64,000 nt of DNA from Aeromicrobium sp. 9AM (GCF_902506105.1 NZ_LR733304.1:1-64000); one strand, 5' to 3'. Positions 33,817-44,615 are shown, counted from the first letter of the stretch. Notes: generated by a model not told the origin, from the letters alone. Numbers and translations are program-made.

Positions 33817-34271
33817 GCAGCGTTGACGATCGGCTTGCGGAGATCGGGCTGACGGTTCCGCCGGTGCCCGCGCCTGTCGCGGTCTATGTCCCCGCGGTGC
33901 GCACCGGCTCGTACGTCTACACGTCGGGCCAGCTCCCGCTCAAGGACGGCCAGCTCCTCCTGACCGGCAAGGTCGGCGGCGAGGTCTCGGCCGAGGAGGC
34001 GTACGACTGCGCCCGTCAGTGCGCGCTCAACGCGATCGCCGCGGTGAAGTCGCAGGTCGAGCTCGACTCCGTCGTCCGCGTCGTCAAGGCGACGGTGTTC
34101 GTTGCGAGCACTCCCGACTTCACCGGCCAGCCCGGTGTGGCCAATGGTGCCAGCGAGCTGTTCGGCGCGGCCTTCGGTGATGCCGGGACGCACGCCCGCA
34201 GCGCCGTCGGCGTACCCGTTCTCCCGCTTGACTCGCCCGTCGAGGTCGAGCTGATCGTCGAGGTCGGCTGA
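33813..34271 (+). CDS. RidA family protein (YjgF/YER057c/UK114, Rv3678c-like)
   Basis: 152 residues, one RidA domain: YTSGQLPLKDGQLLLTGKVG at about 31-50, then the long helix with CARQCALNAIAAVKSQV, and ARSAVGVPVLPLDSPVEVE at the end. The classical active-site Arg of enamine deaminases (R105 in Escherichia coli RidA) may correspond to the Arg of HARSAVG, so imine/enamine hydrolysis is possible but not certain. Translationally coupled to the DUF4177 gene. Confidence 0.9.
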   Translation: MSSVDDRLAEIGLTVPPVPAPVAVYVPAVRTGSYVYTSGQLPLKDGQLLLTGKVGGEVSAEEAYDCARQCALNAIAAVKSQVELDSVVRVVKATVFVASTPDFTGQPGVANGASELFGAAFGDAGTHARSAVGVPVLPLDSPVEVELIVEVG

Positions 34272-34276
34272 CCCCC

Positions 34277-35095
34277 ATGCGGATGCCACTGCCCGAGAGA
34301 CTGCGCGAGCATGCGCAGGGCTACAACGGCACCGTGGTCGAGCCCCGCCATGCGTCGACGATCATCGTCGTGCGCGACGGGGCCGACGGCATCGAGGCTT
34401 TCCTCATGCGCCGGCAGACGAGCATGGCGTTCGCTGCGGGCATGTACGTGTTCCCGGGTGGCGGCATGCACCCCAGCGACATCGCGGACGAGGTCCCGTG
34501 GGCCGGGCCGTCGCCGGCGGGGTGGGCCAGGCGCCTGGACTGCGACGAGTCGCTGGCACGGGGCCTCGTCGTCGCCGCCGTGCGTGAGACGTTCGAGGAG
34601 ACCGGCGTGCTGCTCGCCGGCCCGGACGAGTCCACGGTGCTGTCCGACACGAGCGGTGTCGACATGCAGGCTGCGCGCGTGACGCTGGAGGCCGGCGAGC
34701 TGACGTTCGCGGAGTTCCTGCGCAGCCACGGCCTGGTTCTGCGATCGGACCTGATCGGCGCGTGGGCGCACTGGATCACGCCGACGTTCGAGCCGCGCCG
34801 CTACGACACCCGGTTTTTCGTCGCGGCCCTGCCTGAGGGTCAGCGGGTCGGCGAGATGAGTCGCGAGGCCGATCACGCGAGCTGGGCGCTGTTGCGCGAC
34901 GTGCTCGCAAGGGTGGAGTCGGGGGAGGCCGCAATGATGCCGCCCACCGTGGTCGCCTGCCGCGAGGTCGCCGAACATACCGCAGAGACGATCCTCGCCG
35001 CCGCTGCCGAACGTACGATCCGCACGATCGAGCCGCGACTCGTCGAGATCGACGGCGACCTGTTCCTCGAGACCGACCTGGGAGACCTCGCATGA
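34277..35095 (+). CDS. NUDIX hydrolase, NUDT8/NUDT19-like
   Basis: 272 residues. MYVFPGGGMHPSD begins the Nudix box, but a roughly 35-residue insertion separates the GG from VAAVRETFEETGVLL (RExxEExG); this split box is seen in NUDT7/8/19-type and related diphosphatases. Substrate possibly a CoA ester or nucleotide. An ATG two codons on (34283) is an alternative start. Its stop overlaps the next start (ATGA). Confidence 0.85.
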   Translation: MRMPLPERLREHAQGYNGTVVEPRHASTIIVVRDGADGIEAFLMRRQTSMAFAAGMYVFPGGGMHPSDIADEVPWAGPSPAGWARRLDCDESLARGLVVAAVRETFEETGVLLAGPDESTVLSDTSGVDMQAARVTLEAGELTFAEFLRSHGLVLRSDLIGAWAHWITPTFEPRRYDTRFFVAALPEGQRVGEMSREADHASWALLRDVLARVESGEAAMMPPTVVACREVAEHTAETILAAAAERTIRTIEPRLVEIDGDLFLETDLGDLA

Positions 35096-35859
35096 CCGAC
35101 GCCGTCACTGTGACCGACCGTGCCTCGTACGTCCTGGCCGCCAACCCCGGCATCATGACGCTCGACGGCACCAACACGTGGATCCTGCGCGAGCCCGGTG
35201 CGGAACGGTCGATCGTGGTCGACCCAGGGCCGAACGACGAGACGCATCTCCAGGCGGTGCTGGCGGCGGCCGGCTCGGTGGGGCTGATCCTGTTCACGCA
35301 CCGGCACTTCGACCACACACAGGCGCTCGGGCGGTTCGTCGAGCTGACCGGCGCGTCGGCGCGGTCCACCGATCCGGAGTTCACGCGCGGTGCGGAGCCG
35401 TTGGTCGACGGCGAGTCGATCGCCATCGACGGGCTCGAGCTCGAGGTCATCGCGACCCCGGGTCATACGACCGACTCGACGTGCTTCCGGCTCGTCGCGG
35501 ACGGCTCGCTGCTCAGCGGCGACACGATCCTGGGCCGGGGCACGACCGTCATCGCCCACCCCGACGGCGTCCTCGGGCCCTACCTCGACTCGCTGGCGCA
35601 CATCCGCGAGCTCATCGAGGAGGGCCTCGTCACGCGCATCCTGCCGGGTCACGGGCCGGTCGTCGACGATCCTCGTGGTGTCGTCGACTACTACCTCGAC
35701 CACCGCGCGGAGCGGCTCGACCAGGTACGCGCGGCGGTCGACACCGGCGCGACGACTGCACGGGAGGTCGTCGAGGCGGTCTACAAGGACGTCGACCCCG
35801 TGCTCTGGGGCGCCGCCGAGCTGAGCGTCGCCGCCCAGCTCGACTACCTCAAGGACTAA
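35092..35859 (+). CDS. Metallo-beta-lactamase-fold hydrolase (Rv3677c, LACTB2-like)
   Basis: 255 residues. The metal motif THRHFDHT (about 64-71), ATPGHTTDS (122-130), SGDTILGRG (142-150) and LPGHGP (184-189) give the two-zinc MBL site; the C-terminal winged segment fits the LACTB2/RNase-like subgroup. Likely a cytosolic esterase or endoribonuclease. Last gene of the DUF4177-RidA-NUDIX-MBL operon, all joined by short overlaps or a few bases. In M. tuberculosis the crp gene comes next; here a repeat-flanked DUF559 gene intervenes. Confidence 0.9.
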   Translation: MTDAVTVTDRASYVLAANPGIMTLDGTNTWILREPGAERSIVVDPGPNDETHLQAVLAAAGSVGLILFTHRHFDHTQALGRFVELTGASARSTDPEFTRGAEPLVDGESIAIDGLELEVIATPGHTTDSTCFRLVADGSLLSGDTILGRGTTVIAHPDGVLGPYLDSLAHIRELIEEGLVTRILPGHGPVVDDPRGVVDYYLDHRAERLDQVRAAVDTGATTAREVVEAVYKDVDPVLWGAAELSVAAQLDYLKD

Positions 35860-35886
35860 CCCGCTCCCCGGTTTGGCCCGTCGGCC

Positions 35887-35961
35887 CCAAGGTTTGGCGG
35901 TTGATCAACCGTTTCGGAGCGATTCGTCCCTCGAAATGGTTGATCTGGGGCCAGATCTTGG
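35887..35961. repeat. 75-bp palindromic repeat, left copy
   Basis: Begins CCAAGGTTTGGCG and ends CCAGATCTTGG, with inner TGATCAAC and GGTTGAT arms, so the whole unit can fold back on itself. It has the same length and orientation as 36929-37003, with about 51 of 75 positions identical by hand alignment, most of them at the ends and around the TGATCAAC/GTTGAT arms. Confidence 0.75.
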
Positions 35962-36049
35962 TGATCCACAGCTGTGCGGCCTGGTCAGGCAGTCCACAGC
36001 GTCATCGATGGCGCGGAACGTACCGGTGGCGTTGCGGCACCTTTCATGG

Positions 36050-36946
36050 ATGCGTCCTGTCCCCGCCGAGCTTCAAGGCCGATCATTCACACCCGTCGAA
36101 GCTCATCGCCTTGGGGTCACTCCCCGGATGCTCCAAGGATCGAGGTTCACGCAGGTCTTCGAGGGAGTCTGGCGCACGGCCGAGACAGCAGAGACTGAGG
36201 AGCTGAGGGCCCGTGCCGCGCTCAAGATCCTGCCGGACGACGCCGCGTTGTCGCACACGAGCGGCTTGCGGTGGCTCGGTCTCGACATCGGCGACGCCGA
36301 GCCATTGCACTTCTCGACGGCCGGCCGGTTGCATGTGCAGCGGAAGGGGGTGGTCGTGCACCGACGACAGGAGATGCTGCGTTCGGCGTTCGTACGTGGC
36401 GTTCCGTTGTTGAGCAGCCAGCGCACGTTCGTCGATGCCGCGACGCAGCTGGACGATCGCGAGCTGCTGCGCGCGGGCGACTGGCTCGTACGGCACGGTC
36501 ACGTGGACCTGCTCGATCTCAAGGCGTTCGTGCTCGAGTCGCACCTCGACGGCGTCCAGCGAGCACGCCGGGTGGCACCGCTCGTACGCGAACATGTCGA
36601 CTCGGTTCGTGAGTCGGATGTGCGCTGGATCATCTTCGAGTCGGGTCTGCCGGATCCGATCCCCAACCTGCCGATTCGCGACTCACACGGCGTGCAGATC
36701 GCGAAGGGCGACTTGGCGTATCCGCTCTACAAGGTTCTGGTGGAGCACGACGGGTGGCACCACGAGCGTGATGCGGCGCAGCGCCAGCACGACCACCTAC
36801 GCCGCGAACGTTTGGAGGCAGAGGGCTGGCTCGTCATCGTGATCACGGTGGCCGACTTCAGCCACGAGAGGCAGATCGCCTGGCGGGTCTACAACGCCCT
36901 CAAGCTCCGCGGGTACGTAGGGCCGCGACCAAGATTTGGCGTCTGA
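36050..36946 (+). CDS. DUF559 (Vsr-like) nuclease-domain protein with N-terminal AbiEi-type winged helix
   Basis: 298 residues. N-terminal half: FTPVEAHRLGVTPRMLQGSR looks like an AbiEi-type winged helix. C-terminal half: ESDVRWIIFESGLPDPIPN, then DLAYPLYKVLVEHDGWHHER and RRERLEAEGWLVIVITVADF, is the DUF559 variant of the PD-(D/E)xK fold, with E of ESDV, D of DLAY and E/D of VEHDG as likely metal ligands. Such single-gene proteins are frequent in actinobacteria and uncharacterised. An earlier ATG at 36008 is possible; neither start has a clear Shine-Dalgarno. The last codons lie inside the right repeat. Confidence 0.8.
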   Translation: MRPVPAELQGRSFTPVEAHRLGVTPRMLQGSRFTQVFEGVWRTAETAETEELRARAALKILPDDAALSHTSGLRWLGLDIGDAEPLHFSTAGRLHVQRKGVVVHRRQEMLRSAFVRGVPLLSSQRTFVDAATQLDDRELLRAGDWLVRHGHVDLLDLKAFVLESHLDGVQRARRVAPLVREHVDSVRESDVRWIIFESGLPDPIPNLPIRDSHGVQIAKGDLAYPLYKVLVEHDGWHHERDAAQRQHDHLRRERLEAEGWLVIVITVADFSHERQIAWRVYNALKLRGYVGPRPRFGV

Positions 36947-37003
36947 TCAACGTTTTCCGACTCGTTCGAACTCAGAAACGGTTGATACTCCACCAAATTT
37001 TGG
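36929..37003. repeat. 75-bp palindromic repeat, right copy
   Basis: Begins CCAAGATTTGGCG, has TGATCAAC and GGTTGAT arms, and ends CCAAATTTTGG. It supplies the last residues (RFGV) and the TGA of the DUF559 protein, then runs on to 24 nt before the convergent crp stop. Confidence 0.75.
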
Positions 37004-37027
37004 GAGTCGAAATCGCGGCGCAGCGGG

Positions 37028-37705
37028 TCAGCGGGCGCGGCGCTGGAGGCGTTCGAGGTCGAGGATCACGACGCTGCGGGGCTCGAGCCGCAGCCAACCC
37101 CGCGAGGCGAAGTCGGCGAGCGCCTTGTTGACGGTCTCGCGGGAGGCACCGACGAGCTGCGCGAGCTCTTCCTGCGTGAGGTCGTGGTTGACGTGCACGC
37201 CGTCGTCGGCGCGACGGCCGAAGCGCGAGGCCAGGTCGAGCAGGGCCTTGGCGACGCGGCCGGGCACGTCGGAGAACACCAGGTCGCCGACGACCTCGTT
37301 GGTGCGGCGCAGGCGTCCCGCGAGCTGGTTGAGCAACGCGTGCGCGACATCAGGATGGGCGTTGAGGACGGGGCTGAGGGCTTCGTGCCCGAGGCTCTTG
37401 AGCTCCGCATCGGTCACTGCCGTGGCGGTCGCCGAGCGGGGGCCGGGATCGAAGAACGACAGCTCGCCGAACATCTGCGCCGGGCCGAGGATCGCCAGCA
37501 GGTTCTCGCGGCCATCGGGGGAGGTGCGGCCGAGCTTGATCTTGCCCTCGGTCACGACGTAGAGCTTGTCGCCGTCATCGCCCTCGTTGAAGAGGATCTC
37601 TCCGCGGCGCAGTGAGGCCGAGGACATCGACGACTCGAGTGCAGCAGCTACTTCGTCGTCGAGGCCGGAGAACAGCGGTGCCTGGCGGAGAACGTCGTCG
37701 GTCAC
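37028..37705 (-). CDS. crp: Crp/Fnr-family cAMP-responsive regulator (Rv3676-like)
   Basis: 225 residues, typical size. The cyclic-nucleotide domain runs about 10-120, with the phosphate-binding cassette [18 protein letters not shown] at about 79-96. The C-terminal HTH is at about 165-215 ([20 protein letters not shown]). It should bind TGTGA-N6-TCACA-type sites; candidates lie before the actP operon and acs. GTG start; divergent from nth, as in M. tuberculosis. No convincing self-site was found in the crp-nth gap. Confidence 0.94.
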   Translation of the reverse strand: MTDDVLRQAPLFSGLDDEVAAALESSMSSASLRRGEILFNEGDDGDKLYVVTEGKIKLGRTSPDGRENLLAILGPAQMFGELSFFDPGPRSATATAVTDAELKSLGHEALSPVLNAHPDVAHALLNQLAGRLRRTNEVVGDLVFSDVPGRVAKALLDLASRFGRRADDGVHVNHDLTQEELAQLVGASRETVNKALADFASRGWLRLEPRSVVILDLERLQRRAR

Positions 37706-37817
37706 GGGTCTTCCCTATCACTCATGTTGCCCTGGTCACAGTGTGTGCACCGATCGCAGTTTCCCACATCGGGACGGCCGATGCCGAATACGCGCCGGTG
37801 AACGTAGTCTGGACCCT

Positions 37818-38537
37818 GTGCCGAGCGACGTGACCCGACCAGAAACCGCGCTCGTACGCCGGGCCCGCAAGGTCAACCGGGTGCTCGCCGAGACCTATCC
37901 CGATGCGGGCTGTGAGCTCGACTTCCGTACGCCGTTCGAGCTCCTCATCGCCACGGTCCTGTCGGCGCAGACCACCGATCGCCGGGTGAACGCGATCACG
38001 CCCGCGCTCTTCGCCGTCTACCCGGACGCCCGGGCCATGGCGGCCGCCGACCGGGCAGCACTCGAGGAGCTGATCCGGCCGACCGGCTTCTTCCGCGCCA
38101 AGACCGAGAGCCTGCTGCGGCTCTCCGCCGACCTGGTCGAGCGGTACGACGGGGAGGTCCCCGGCCGGCTCAAGGACCTCGTGACGCTGCACGGCGTGGG
38201 CCGCAAGACCGCCAACGTCGTCCTGGGCAACGCCTTCGACGTCCCCGGCCTGACGGTCGACACGCACTTCGCGCGCCTGGTGCGCCGGTTCCAGTGGGTG
38301 CCTGAGGCGATCATCAAGGATCCGGTCAAGACCGAGCACGCGGTCGCCGCGATCTTCCCGGCCAAGGACTGGACGATGCTGAGCCACCGGCTGATCTGGC
38401 ACGGCCGGCGCTGCTGCCACGCCAAGAAGCCGGCCTGCGGGGCGTGCCCCGTCGCCCATTGGTGCCCGTCGTACGGCACCGGCCCGATCGATCCGGCCGA
38501 GGCGGCGGCGCTCATCACGACGCAGGGTCCTGCGTGA
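37818..38537 (+). CDS. nth: Endonuclease III
   Basis: 239 residues. Helix-hairpin-helix [20 protein letters not shown] with catalytic Lys (GRKTAN) and Asp in [10 protein letters not shown]-terminal [4Fe-4S] loop Cys-x6-Cys-x2-Cys-x5-Cys ([17 protein letters not shown]). It removes oxidised pyrimidines and nicks abasic sites. The TAGTCT -10 at 37805-37810 ends 7 nt before the GTG, so the message is leaderless. The stop overlaps the next GTG. Confidence 0.96.
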   Translation: MPSDVTRPETALVRRARKVNRVLAETYPDAGCELDFRTPFELLIATVLSAQTTDRRVNAITPALFAVYPDARAMAAADRAALEELIRPTGFFRAKTESLLRLSADLVERYDGEVPGRLKDLVTLHGVGRKTANVVLGNAFDVPGLTVDTHFARLVRRFQWVPEAIIKDPVKTEHAVAAIFPAKDWTMLSHRLIWHGRRCCHAKKPACGACPVAHWCPSYGTGPIDPAEAAALITTQGPA

Positions 38538-39148
38538 GGGCGCGACTGGTCCTGGCCTGCCTCGCGCTCCTCCTCACAGCCTGCGGTGGAACCAGCCCGG
38601 ACGACGACGCACCGACGTTCGGCGGAGGCACGGCGCCGACAGCAGGCGCCGGCGAGCTCGCCGCGGCCAAGAAGCAGGCGCACATCGAGGCCTGCCCCGC
38701 GTCCGACGGCACCGCGCCGGCCGGCGACGCGCTTCCGGACCTGACCCTCGACTGCCTCGGCGGCGGTTCGCCCGTACGCCTGTCAGGCCTCGCGGGCACC
38801 CCGACGATCATCAACTTCTGGGCCAGCTGGTGCGCGCCGTGCCGCAAGGAGCTGCCGTTGCTGGCCAAGGCCCACGAGGCGTACGGGGACAAGCTCAGGA
38901 TCATCGGCGTCGACTTCGCCGACTCGGCCCCCGATGCCGCGCTCGAGCTCGCCGAGCAGTCCGGGGTGACCTACCCGCTGCTGTCCGATCCCGACTCCAC
39001 GACCAAGGCGCCGCTGAAGGTCATCGGTCTGCCGCAGACCGTGTTCGTGGACGCACAAGGAACAATGGTCGCCACGGAGCGCGTCGCGTTCCGTTCGTAT
39101 GCCGACCTGACTGCCGCGATCGAGAAGCACCTGGGGGTGTCGCCATGA
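38534..39148 (+). CDS. TlpA/ResA-like thioredoxin lipoprotein (Rv3673c-like)
   Basis: 204 residues. The signal peptide ends in the lipobox LLTAC (Cys about 16), followed by an Asp/Gly/Ala-rich spacer and a thioredoxin fold with active site WASWCAPC (about 96-103) and cis-Pro in GLPQTVF. It should be anchored outside the membrane and reduce or shuffle disulfides of exported proteins, possibly cytochrome c or MarP. Start GTG overlaps the nth stop; end overlaps the NUDIX start. Confidence 0.92.
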   Translation: MRARLVLACLALLLTACGGTSPDDDAPTFGGGTAPTAGAGELAAAKKQAHIEACPASDGTAPAGDALPDLTLDCLGGGSPVRLSGLAGTPTIINFWASWCAPCRKELPLLAKAHEAYGDKLRIIGVDFADSAPDAALELAEQSGVTYPLLSDPDSTTKAPLKVIGLPQTVFVDAQGTMVATERVAFRSYADLTAAIEKHLGVSP

Positions 39149-39789
39149 ATTGGGAGCACCTCCCGGAGTGGTTGCAGCCGTTGGCCGAGCTCGCTGGGTC
39201 GGTCGAGGCCGAGCAGCTGGCCCCTCGGTTCCCGCACCCACCGGCCGATGCGCGTCCTGCCGCGGTGCTGATGCTGTTCGCCGACGGCGACAACGGACCC
39301 GAGCTGCTGCTCACCGAGCGCGCGGCCAAGATGCGCAACCACGCCGGCCAGATCTCCTTCCCCGGCGGCGCCACGGATCCCGAGGACGCGGACGCCGTCG
39401 CCACCGCGCTGCGGGAGGCCAACGAGGAGGTCGGGCTCGACCTCGACACCGTCGAGGTCTTCGGCACGCTCCCGACGTTGTGGCTGCCGCCGAGCAACTT
39501 CGCCGTGACCCCGGTCCTCGGCTTCTGGCGGGAGCCCAAGCCGCTCATGCCGGTCAGCGCCGAGGAGGTCAGCGCGATCATCCACCAGCCCATACGCCGG
39601 CTGCTCGACCCGGCCAACCGCTTTAGCGTCGAGCATCCCTCCGGCTGGCGCGGCCCCGCGTTCGAGATCGGCTCAGGCGTCCCGCTGTGGGGTTTCACCG
39701 CGGGCGTCGTGTCGCGGTTGTTCGAGCGCCTGGGCTGGGAGCAGCCCTGGGACGACAGCGTCACCCGGCCCCTTCCGGACTTCTCATGA
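39145..39789 (+). CDS. NUDIX CoA pyrophosphatase-like protein (Rv3672c)
   Basis: 214 residues. LLTERAAKMRNHAGQISFPGG (about 52-72) is the CoA-diphosphatase signature and runs directly into the Nudix box (GGATDPEDADAVATALREANEEVGLD). Members cleave CoA to 3'-phosphoadenosine 5'-phosphate and phosphopantetheine. Embedded in the nth-tlpA-nudix-marP operon with ATGA overlaps at both ends. Confidence 0.92.
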   Translation: MNWEHLPEWLQPLAELAGSVEAEQLAPRFPHPPADARPAAVLMLFADGDNGPELLLTERAAKMRNHAGQISFPGGATDPEDADAVATALREANEEVGLDLDTVEVFGTLPTLWLPPSNFAVTPVLGFWREPKPLMPVSAEEVSAIIHQPIRRLLDPANRFSVEHPSGWRGPAFEIGSGVPLWGFTAGVVSRLFERLGWEQPWDDSVTRPLPDFS

Positions 39790-40958
39790 ACTCCCTCGAC
39801 CTGATCCTCGTCCTGGTCCTGCTGGCGTATGCCGTCTCGGGCTACGTCCAGGGCTTCGTCGTCAACCTGATCGCCACGGTCGGGCTGCTGATCGGCGGGC
39901 TGCTCGCGCTCGCGATCGTGCCCAAGTTCCTCTCGGGCAACACCGCGACCGTCAGCTCGTCCCTGTTGGCGCTCGGCCTTGTCGTCGGCGCTGCCGCGAT
40001 CGGGCAGGGCATCGGTACGTACGTCGGCACCGACCTGCGCAACGGCCTCAAGTGGAAGCCGCTGCGGTGGGTAGACGCGGTCGGCGGCAGCCTGCTGAGC
40101 ATGGTCGCGGTGCTGTGCGCGGGCTGGGCGCTGGGCTACTCGGTCAGTGGCACGACGATCCCCTACCTCTCGACCGCGTCGCGCGACTCGGTGATCCTCG
40201 ACCGGGTCGACTCGGTCATGCCGGCTCGGGCGACCTCGGTGCTGCGGTCGTTCAACGAGGTGCTCGACGCCAACCTGTTCCCGCGCTACATCGACCCGTT
40301 CGAGAGCGAGAACATCAAGCCGGTCGGCCCGCCCGACACCGCGACGCTCGCGAGCCCAGGGGTCCGCAAGGCATCAGGCAGCGTCGTCAAGATCCTCGGC
40401 CAGGCCAGCTGCCAGCGCGGCATCGAGGGCTCCGGCTTCGCCTACTCCGAAGGGCGCGTCATGACCAACGCGCACGTCGTGGCGGGGGTCGAGAACCCGT
40501 CGGTCGTGATCAACGGTCAACGTACGAATGCCCGCGTCGTCCTGTTCGACCGCAAGCTCGATGTCGCGGTGCTCGCGGTCGACGGGACGAGCCTGCGGCC
40601 GCTCGACTTCGACACGACCGGCGAGACGGGGGAGGACGCGGCGATCCTCGGCTACCCGGAGAACGGGCCGTTCGACGCCCGGGCCGCCCGCATCCGCAGT
40701 GAGATGCGGCTGCGCAGCCCCGACATCTACGACAAGGGCCAGGTCGTACGCGAGACGTTCTCGGTGCGCGGGCTCGTACGCTCCGGCAACTCCGGCGGGC
40801 CGCTCGTGTCCACCGACGGCGACGTCCTCGGCGTGATCTTCGCGGCGTCCATCACGGACAAGTCGACCGGCTATGCCCTCACCGCTTCGCAGGTCGCAGA
40901 CGATGCGCGCGCCGGCATCGACGCGACGTCGACCGTCTCAACCGGAGGATGTGCCTGA
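39786..40958 (+). CDS. marP: MarP-like periplasmic serine protease with CvpA-type membrane domain
   Basis: 390 residues. Four membrane helices (CvpA-like) in the first 120 residues, then a chymotrypsin-fold domain with His230 (TNAHVV), Asp259 (KLDVAVL) and Ser336 (GNSGGP). Cys209 and Cys389 match the disulfide pair that stabilises M. tuberculosis MarP (Rv3671c), which is needed for acid and oxidative stress resistance. It is expected to act outside the membrane. ATG overlaps the NUDIX stop; its TGA overlaps the next ATG. Confidence 0.94.
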   Translation: MNSLDLILVLVLLAYAVSGYVQGFVVNLIATVGLLIGGLLALAIVPKFLSGNTATVSSSLLALGLVVGAAAIGQGIGTYVGTDLRNGLKWKPLRWVDAVGGSLLSMVAVLCAGWALGYSVSGTTIPYLSTASRDSVILDRVDSVMPARATSVLRSFNEVLDANLFPRYIDPFESENIKPVGPPDTATLASPGVRKASGSVVKILGQASCQRGIEGSGFAYSEGRVMTNAHVVAGVENPSVVINGQRTNARVVLFDRKLDVAVLAVDGTSLRPLDFDTTGETGEDAAILGYPENGPFDARAARIRSEMRLRSPDIYDKGQVVRETFSVRGLVRSGNSGGPLVSTDGDVLGVIFAASITDKSTGYALTASQVADDARAGIDATSTVSTGGCA

Positions 40959-41785
40959 TGCGCACCGTGCTCTCATTCGTCAGTGGCGCCGTCGCTCTGC
41001 TGGCCCTCCTCGCGGCGGTCCCGCTGCTGTGGCTGTCGACGCACATCGTCGACGAGGACGGCTACGTGGCGTTCAGCAGCACCCTCGCGAAGGACACCGA
41101 GCTGCAGAGCGCGTTCTCGGCCTACCTCACCGACGAGCTGTCGGCGCGCGGCGTGTTGCCGGCAGCGGTCAAGGGTCCGGCCGCGACCGTGCTCGCGGGG
41201 GCCATGCGGCGCACCAGCAACGAGGCCGGGTTCGTCGACGCGTGGGAGGAGACGCAACGCGGCTCGCACCGTGAGGCGTTCGCCGACCCCATGCCCAAGG
41301 TGCTGGGCATCGACGTCAGCCCGATGGCCGTCTTCGTCACCAAGCAGGCCACCGGCGACCTGCCGGTCGCCCTCGCTGTGCCGAAGCACCTGGTCGTGCC
41401 GGTCGTGACGGATGCCAGCGACCGCGAGATGGTCGACCGGGTCAAGCAGTCGACGACCGCCGGCCGGATCGCGGGCATCGTCGCCGTCATCGCGGCGGTG
41501 GCGAGCGTGGGACTGGCGCGGCGTACGTCCGCGGCCGTGGCCTGGCTCGGCGGAGGCATGATCGCTGTCGCCGGGCTCCTGTGGCTCTCGAGCGGGCCGG
41601 TGACGCAGTCGATCCTCGACCACACCGAGGCGCCGTCGGAGTTCGCCCGCACGCTCCAGAAGCTGCTGGTCGACCGCGCGGCGAGCTCGCTCGACGCCTG
41701 GCTCGTCATCCTCGCGGTCGGTGGCGGCATCGCCGCGATCGCCGGCTTCGTCGGCCGCGCCGTGACGGCCCGCAGAACCGCCTAG
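40958..41785 (+). CDS. Conserved membrane protein
   Basis: 275 residues. One helix at about 7-27, an external domain of about 140 residues (VDEDGYVAFSSTLAKDTELQ, VTDASDREMVDRV), then three helices at about 170-190, 195-212 and 245-265. The topology suggests a large extracytoplasmic loop. GGAGG lies 9 nt before the ATG, which overlaps the marP stop (TGATG). Family not recognised with certainty; position suggests an envelope role. Convergent overlap of 4 nt with the next gene. Confidence 0.78.
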   Translation: MRTVLSFVSGAVALLALLAAVPLLWLSTHIVDEDGYVAFSSTLAKDTELQSAFSAYLTDELSARGVLPAAVKGPAATVLAGAMRRTSNEAGFVDAWEETQRGSHREAFADPMPKVLGIDVSPMAVFVTKQATGDLPVALAVPKHLVVPVVTDASDREMVDRVKQSTTAGRIAGIVAVIAAVASVGLARRTSAAVAWLGGGMIAVAGLLWLSSGPVTQSILDHTEAPSEFARTLQKLLVDRAASSLDAWLVILAVGGGIAAIAGFVGRAVTARRTA

Positions 41786-42171
41786 CTGGGGCGGCCCTTG
41801 AGGGCGGCGGGGATCTCCTTGGCCGTCTCGATCGTGCGCTTCGGCGCGCGGACCTTCTTGAGCAGCACGATGCCCAGGATGATCGCGAGGATCGTCAGCA
41901 CGACGTAGACGCCGGCGACGATGAGGAACGCCCACGCGGGGTCGAGGCCGGTCATCGTGAGGAAGTAGGCGCCGGAGATCGACAGCATGACGACGATCAA
42001 CAGACCGAAGAACGCCGCGACCGCCAGCAGGCCGGCGCCGATGCCGCCGGCCTTGACGCTGAACTTCAGCTCGCTCTTGGCGAGCTTGATCTCCGACTGC
42101 ACCAGTGCCGAGATGTCGCGGCTGGCGTCGGCCACCAGCCGACCGATGGTCGGATCGTCAGCTCTGTTCAT
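41782..42171 (-). CDS. Phage-holin-superfamily (DUF1469) membrane protein, Rv3669-like
   Basis: 129 residues. A helical N-terminus (LVADASRDISALVQSEIKLA, then KSELK) is followed by two membrane helices (about 45-68 and 78-103) and a basic tail. This is the Actinobacteria holin-III-like DUF1469 family. The name reflects sequence grouping only; no prophage genes are near and the protein is a normal member of the acs neighbourhood. Confidence 0.88.
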   Translation of the reverse strand: MNRADDPTIGRLVADASRDISALVQSEIKLAKSELKFSVKAGGIGAGLLAVAAFFGLLIVVMLSISGAYFLTMTGLDPAWAFLIVAGVYVVLTILAIILGIVLLKKVRAPKRTIETAKEIPAALKGRPS

Positions 42172-42209
42172 ACCGGCGAGCCTACAAGTGACTCACGGGA
42201 TCGCGCAGG

Positions 42210-42368
42210 TCAGCGTGCGCCCAGCGCCGTCAACAAGCTGCCGTCGGTGACGGCCCAGAGCAGTCGGCCGACGATCACGCCGCCGAGGAGGACGAGGCCG
42301 AGGGCCAGGTCCGTGCTGATGCGCCGAGTCGTCGGAGTCGCCTGCTCGTCGTTCCTCATCGTCGTCAT
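42210..42368 (-). CDS. Small membrane protein, 52 residues
   Basis: ATG at 42368 gives MTTMRNDEQATPTTRRISTD, then a single hydrophobic helix (about 21-40, LALGLVLLGGVIVGRLLWAV) and a short tail ending LGAR. The pattern (polar N-terminus, positive residues before the helix) fits a single-span inner-membrane protein. A purine-rich GGGAAAAG lies about 9 nt upstream. It fills the gap between acs and the holin-like gene. Function unknown. Confidence 0.55.
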   Translation of the reverse strand: MTTMRNDEQATPTTRRISTDLALGLVLLGGVIVGRLLWAVTDGSLLTALGAR

Positions 42369-42419
42369 GCCGACAACTTTTCCCGGTGAAGATGAGACGA
42401 AACTGAACGGAACCCGTCC

Positions 42420-42429
42420 TGAGCCTGTC
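42420..42429 (-). repeat. TTCGACAGGCTCA repeat, truncated copy 3
   Basis: Minus strand GACAGGCTCA, preceded by unrelated CGCT. It lies in the 80-bp gap between the small membrane protein and the acs stop. Confidence 0.5.
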
Positions 42430-42450
42430 AGCGTGATGAAGGTCGCAGCG

Positions 42451-44409
<1,959 letters not shown>

Positions 44410-44440
44410 GGTTGCTCCTCGTCCGGGGTTCTACCTTGAT

Positions 44441-44456
44441 TGTGGCGCAGCCCACA
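44441..44456. promoter_or_regulatory. CRP-like palindrome upstream of acs
   Basis: TGTGGCGCAGCCCACA: TGTG-N8-CACA with perfect two-fold symmetry (extends to TTGTGG ... CCACAA). It differs from the Crp consensus TGTGA-N6-TCACA only at the fifth position of each half. It is placed upstream of a TAGAAC-like -10 for acs. Confidence 0.55.
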
Positions 44457-44570
44457 AGATGCCGTTCACGGGGTTGCGTCGCGCGGCTCCGCCGCTCCTG
44501 CTGCTCGTACCTCACAGCGGCCGGGCTCCGCCCGGGCGCCTGCCTCGCTTCGCTCGGCCTATGGTTGCGA

Positions 44571-44615
44571 GCCGGGCCCGTCGAGGCCCCCCCTGGTGGC
44601 TTCGACGGGCCCGGC
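44571..44615 (-). terminator. 18-bp hairpin after the acetate symporter gene
   Basis: GCCGGGCCCGTCGAGGCC (44571-44588) pairs with 44598-44615 with a single G-T pair and a 9-nt loop. It starts 14 nt beyond the symporter stop and isolates acs from the actP operon. Confidence 0.8.

Noticed and set aside
37706..37817. CRP site in the crp-nth intergenic region (GGTCACAGTGTGTGCACC)
   Set aside because: Contains TCACA and GTG words but the two halves are not symmetric and do not match TGTGA-N6-TCACA.
41782..42171. Holin-like gene as a prophage sign
   Set aside because: DUF1469 proteins are ordinary chromosomal membrane proteins in actinobacteria; neighbours are all housekeeping genes and match the M. 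tuberculosis order.
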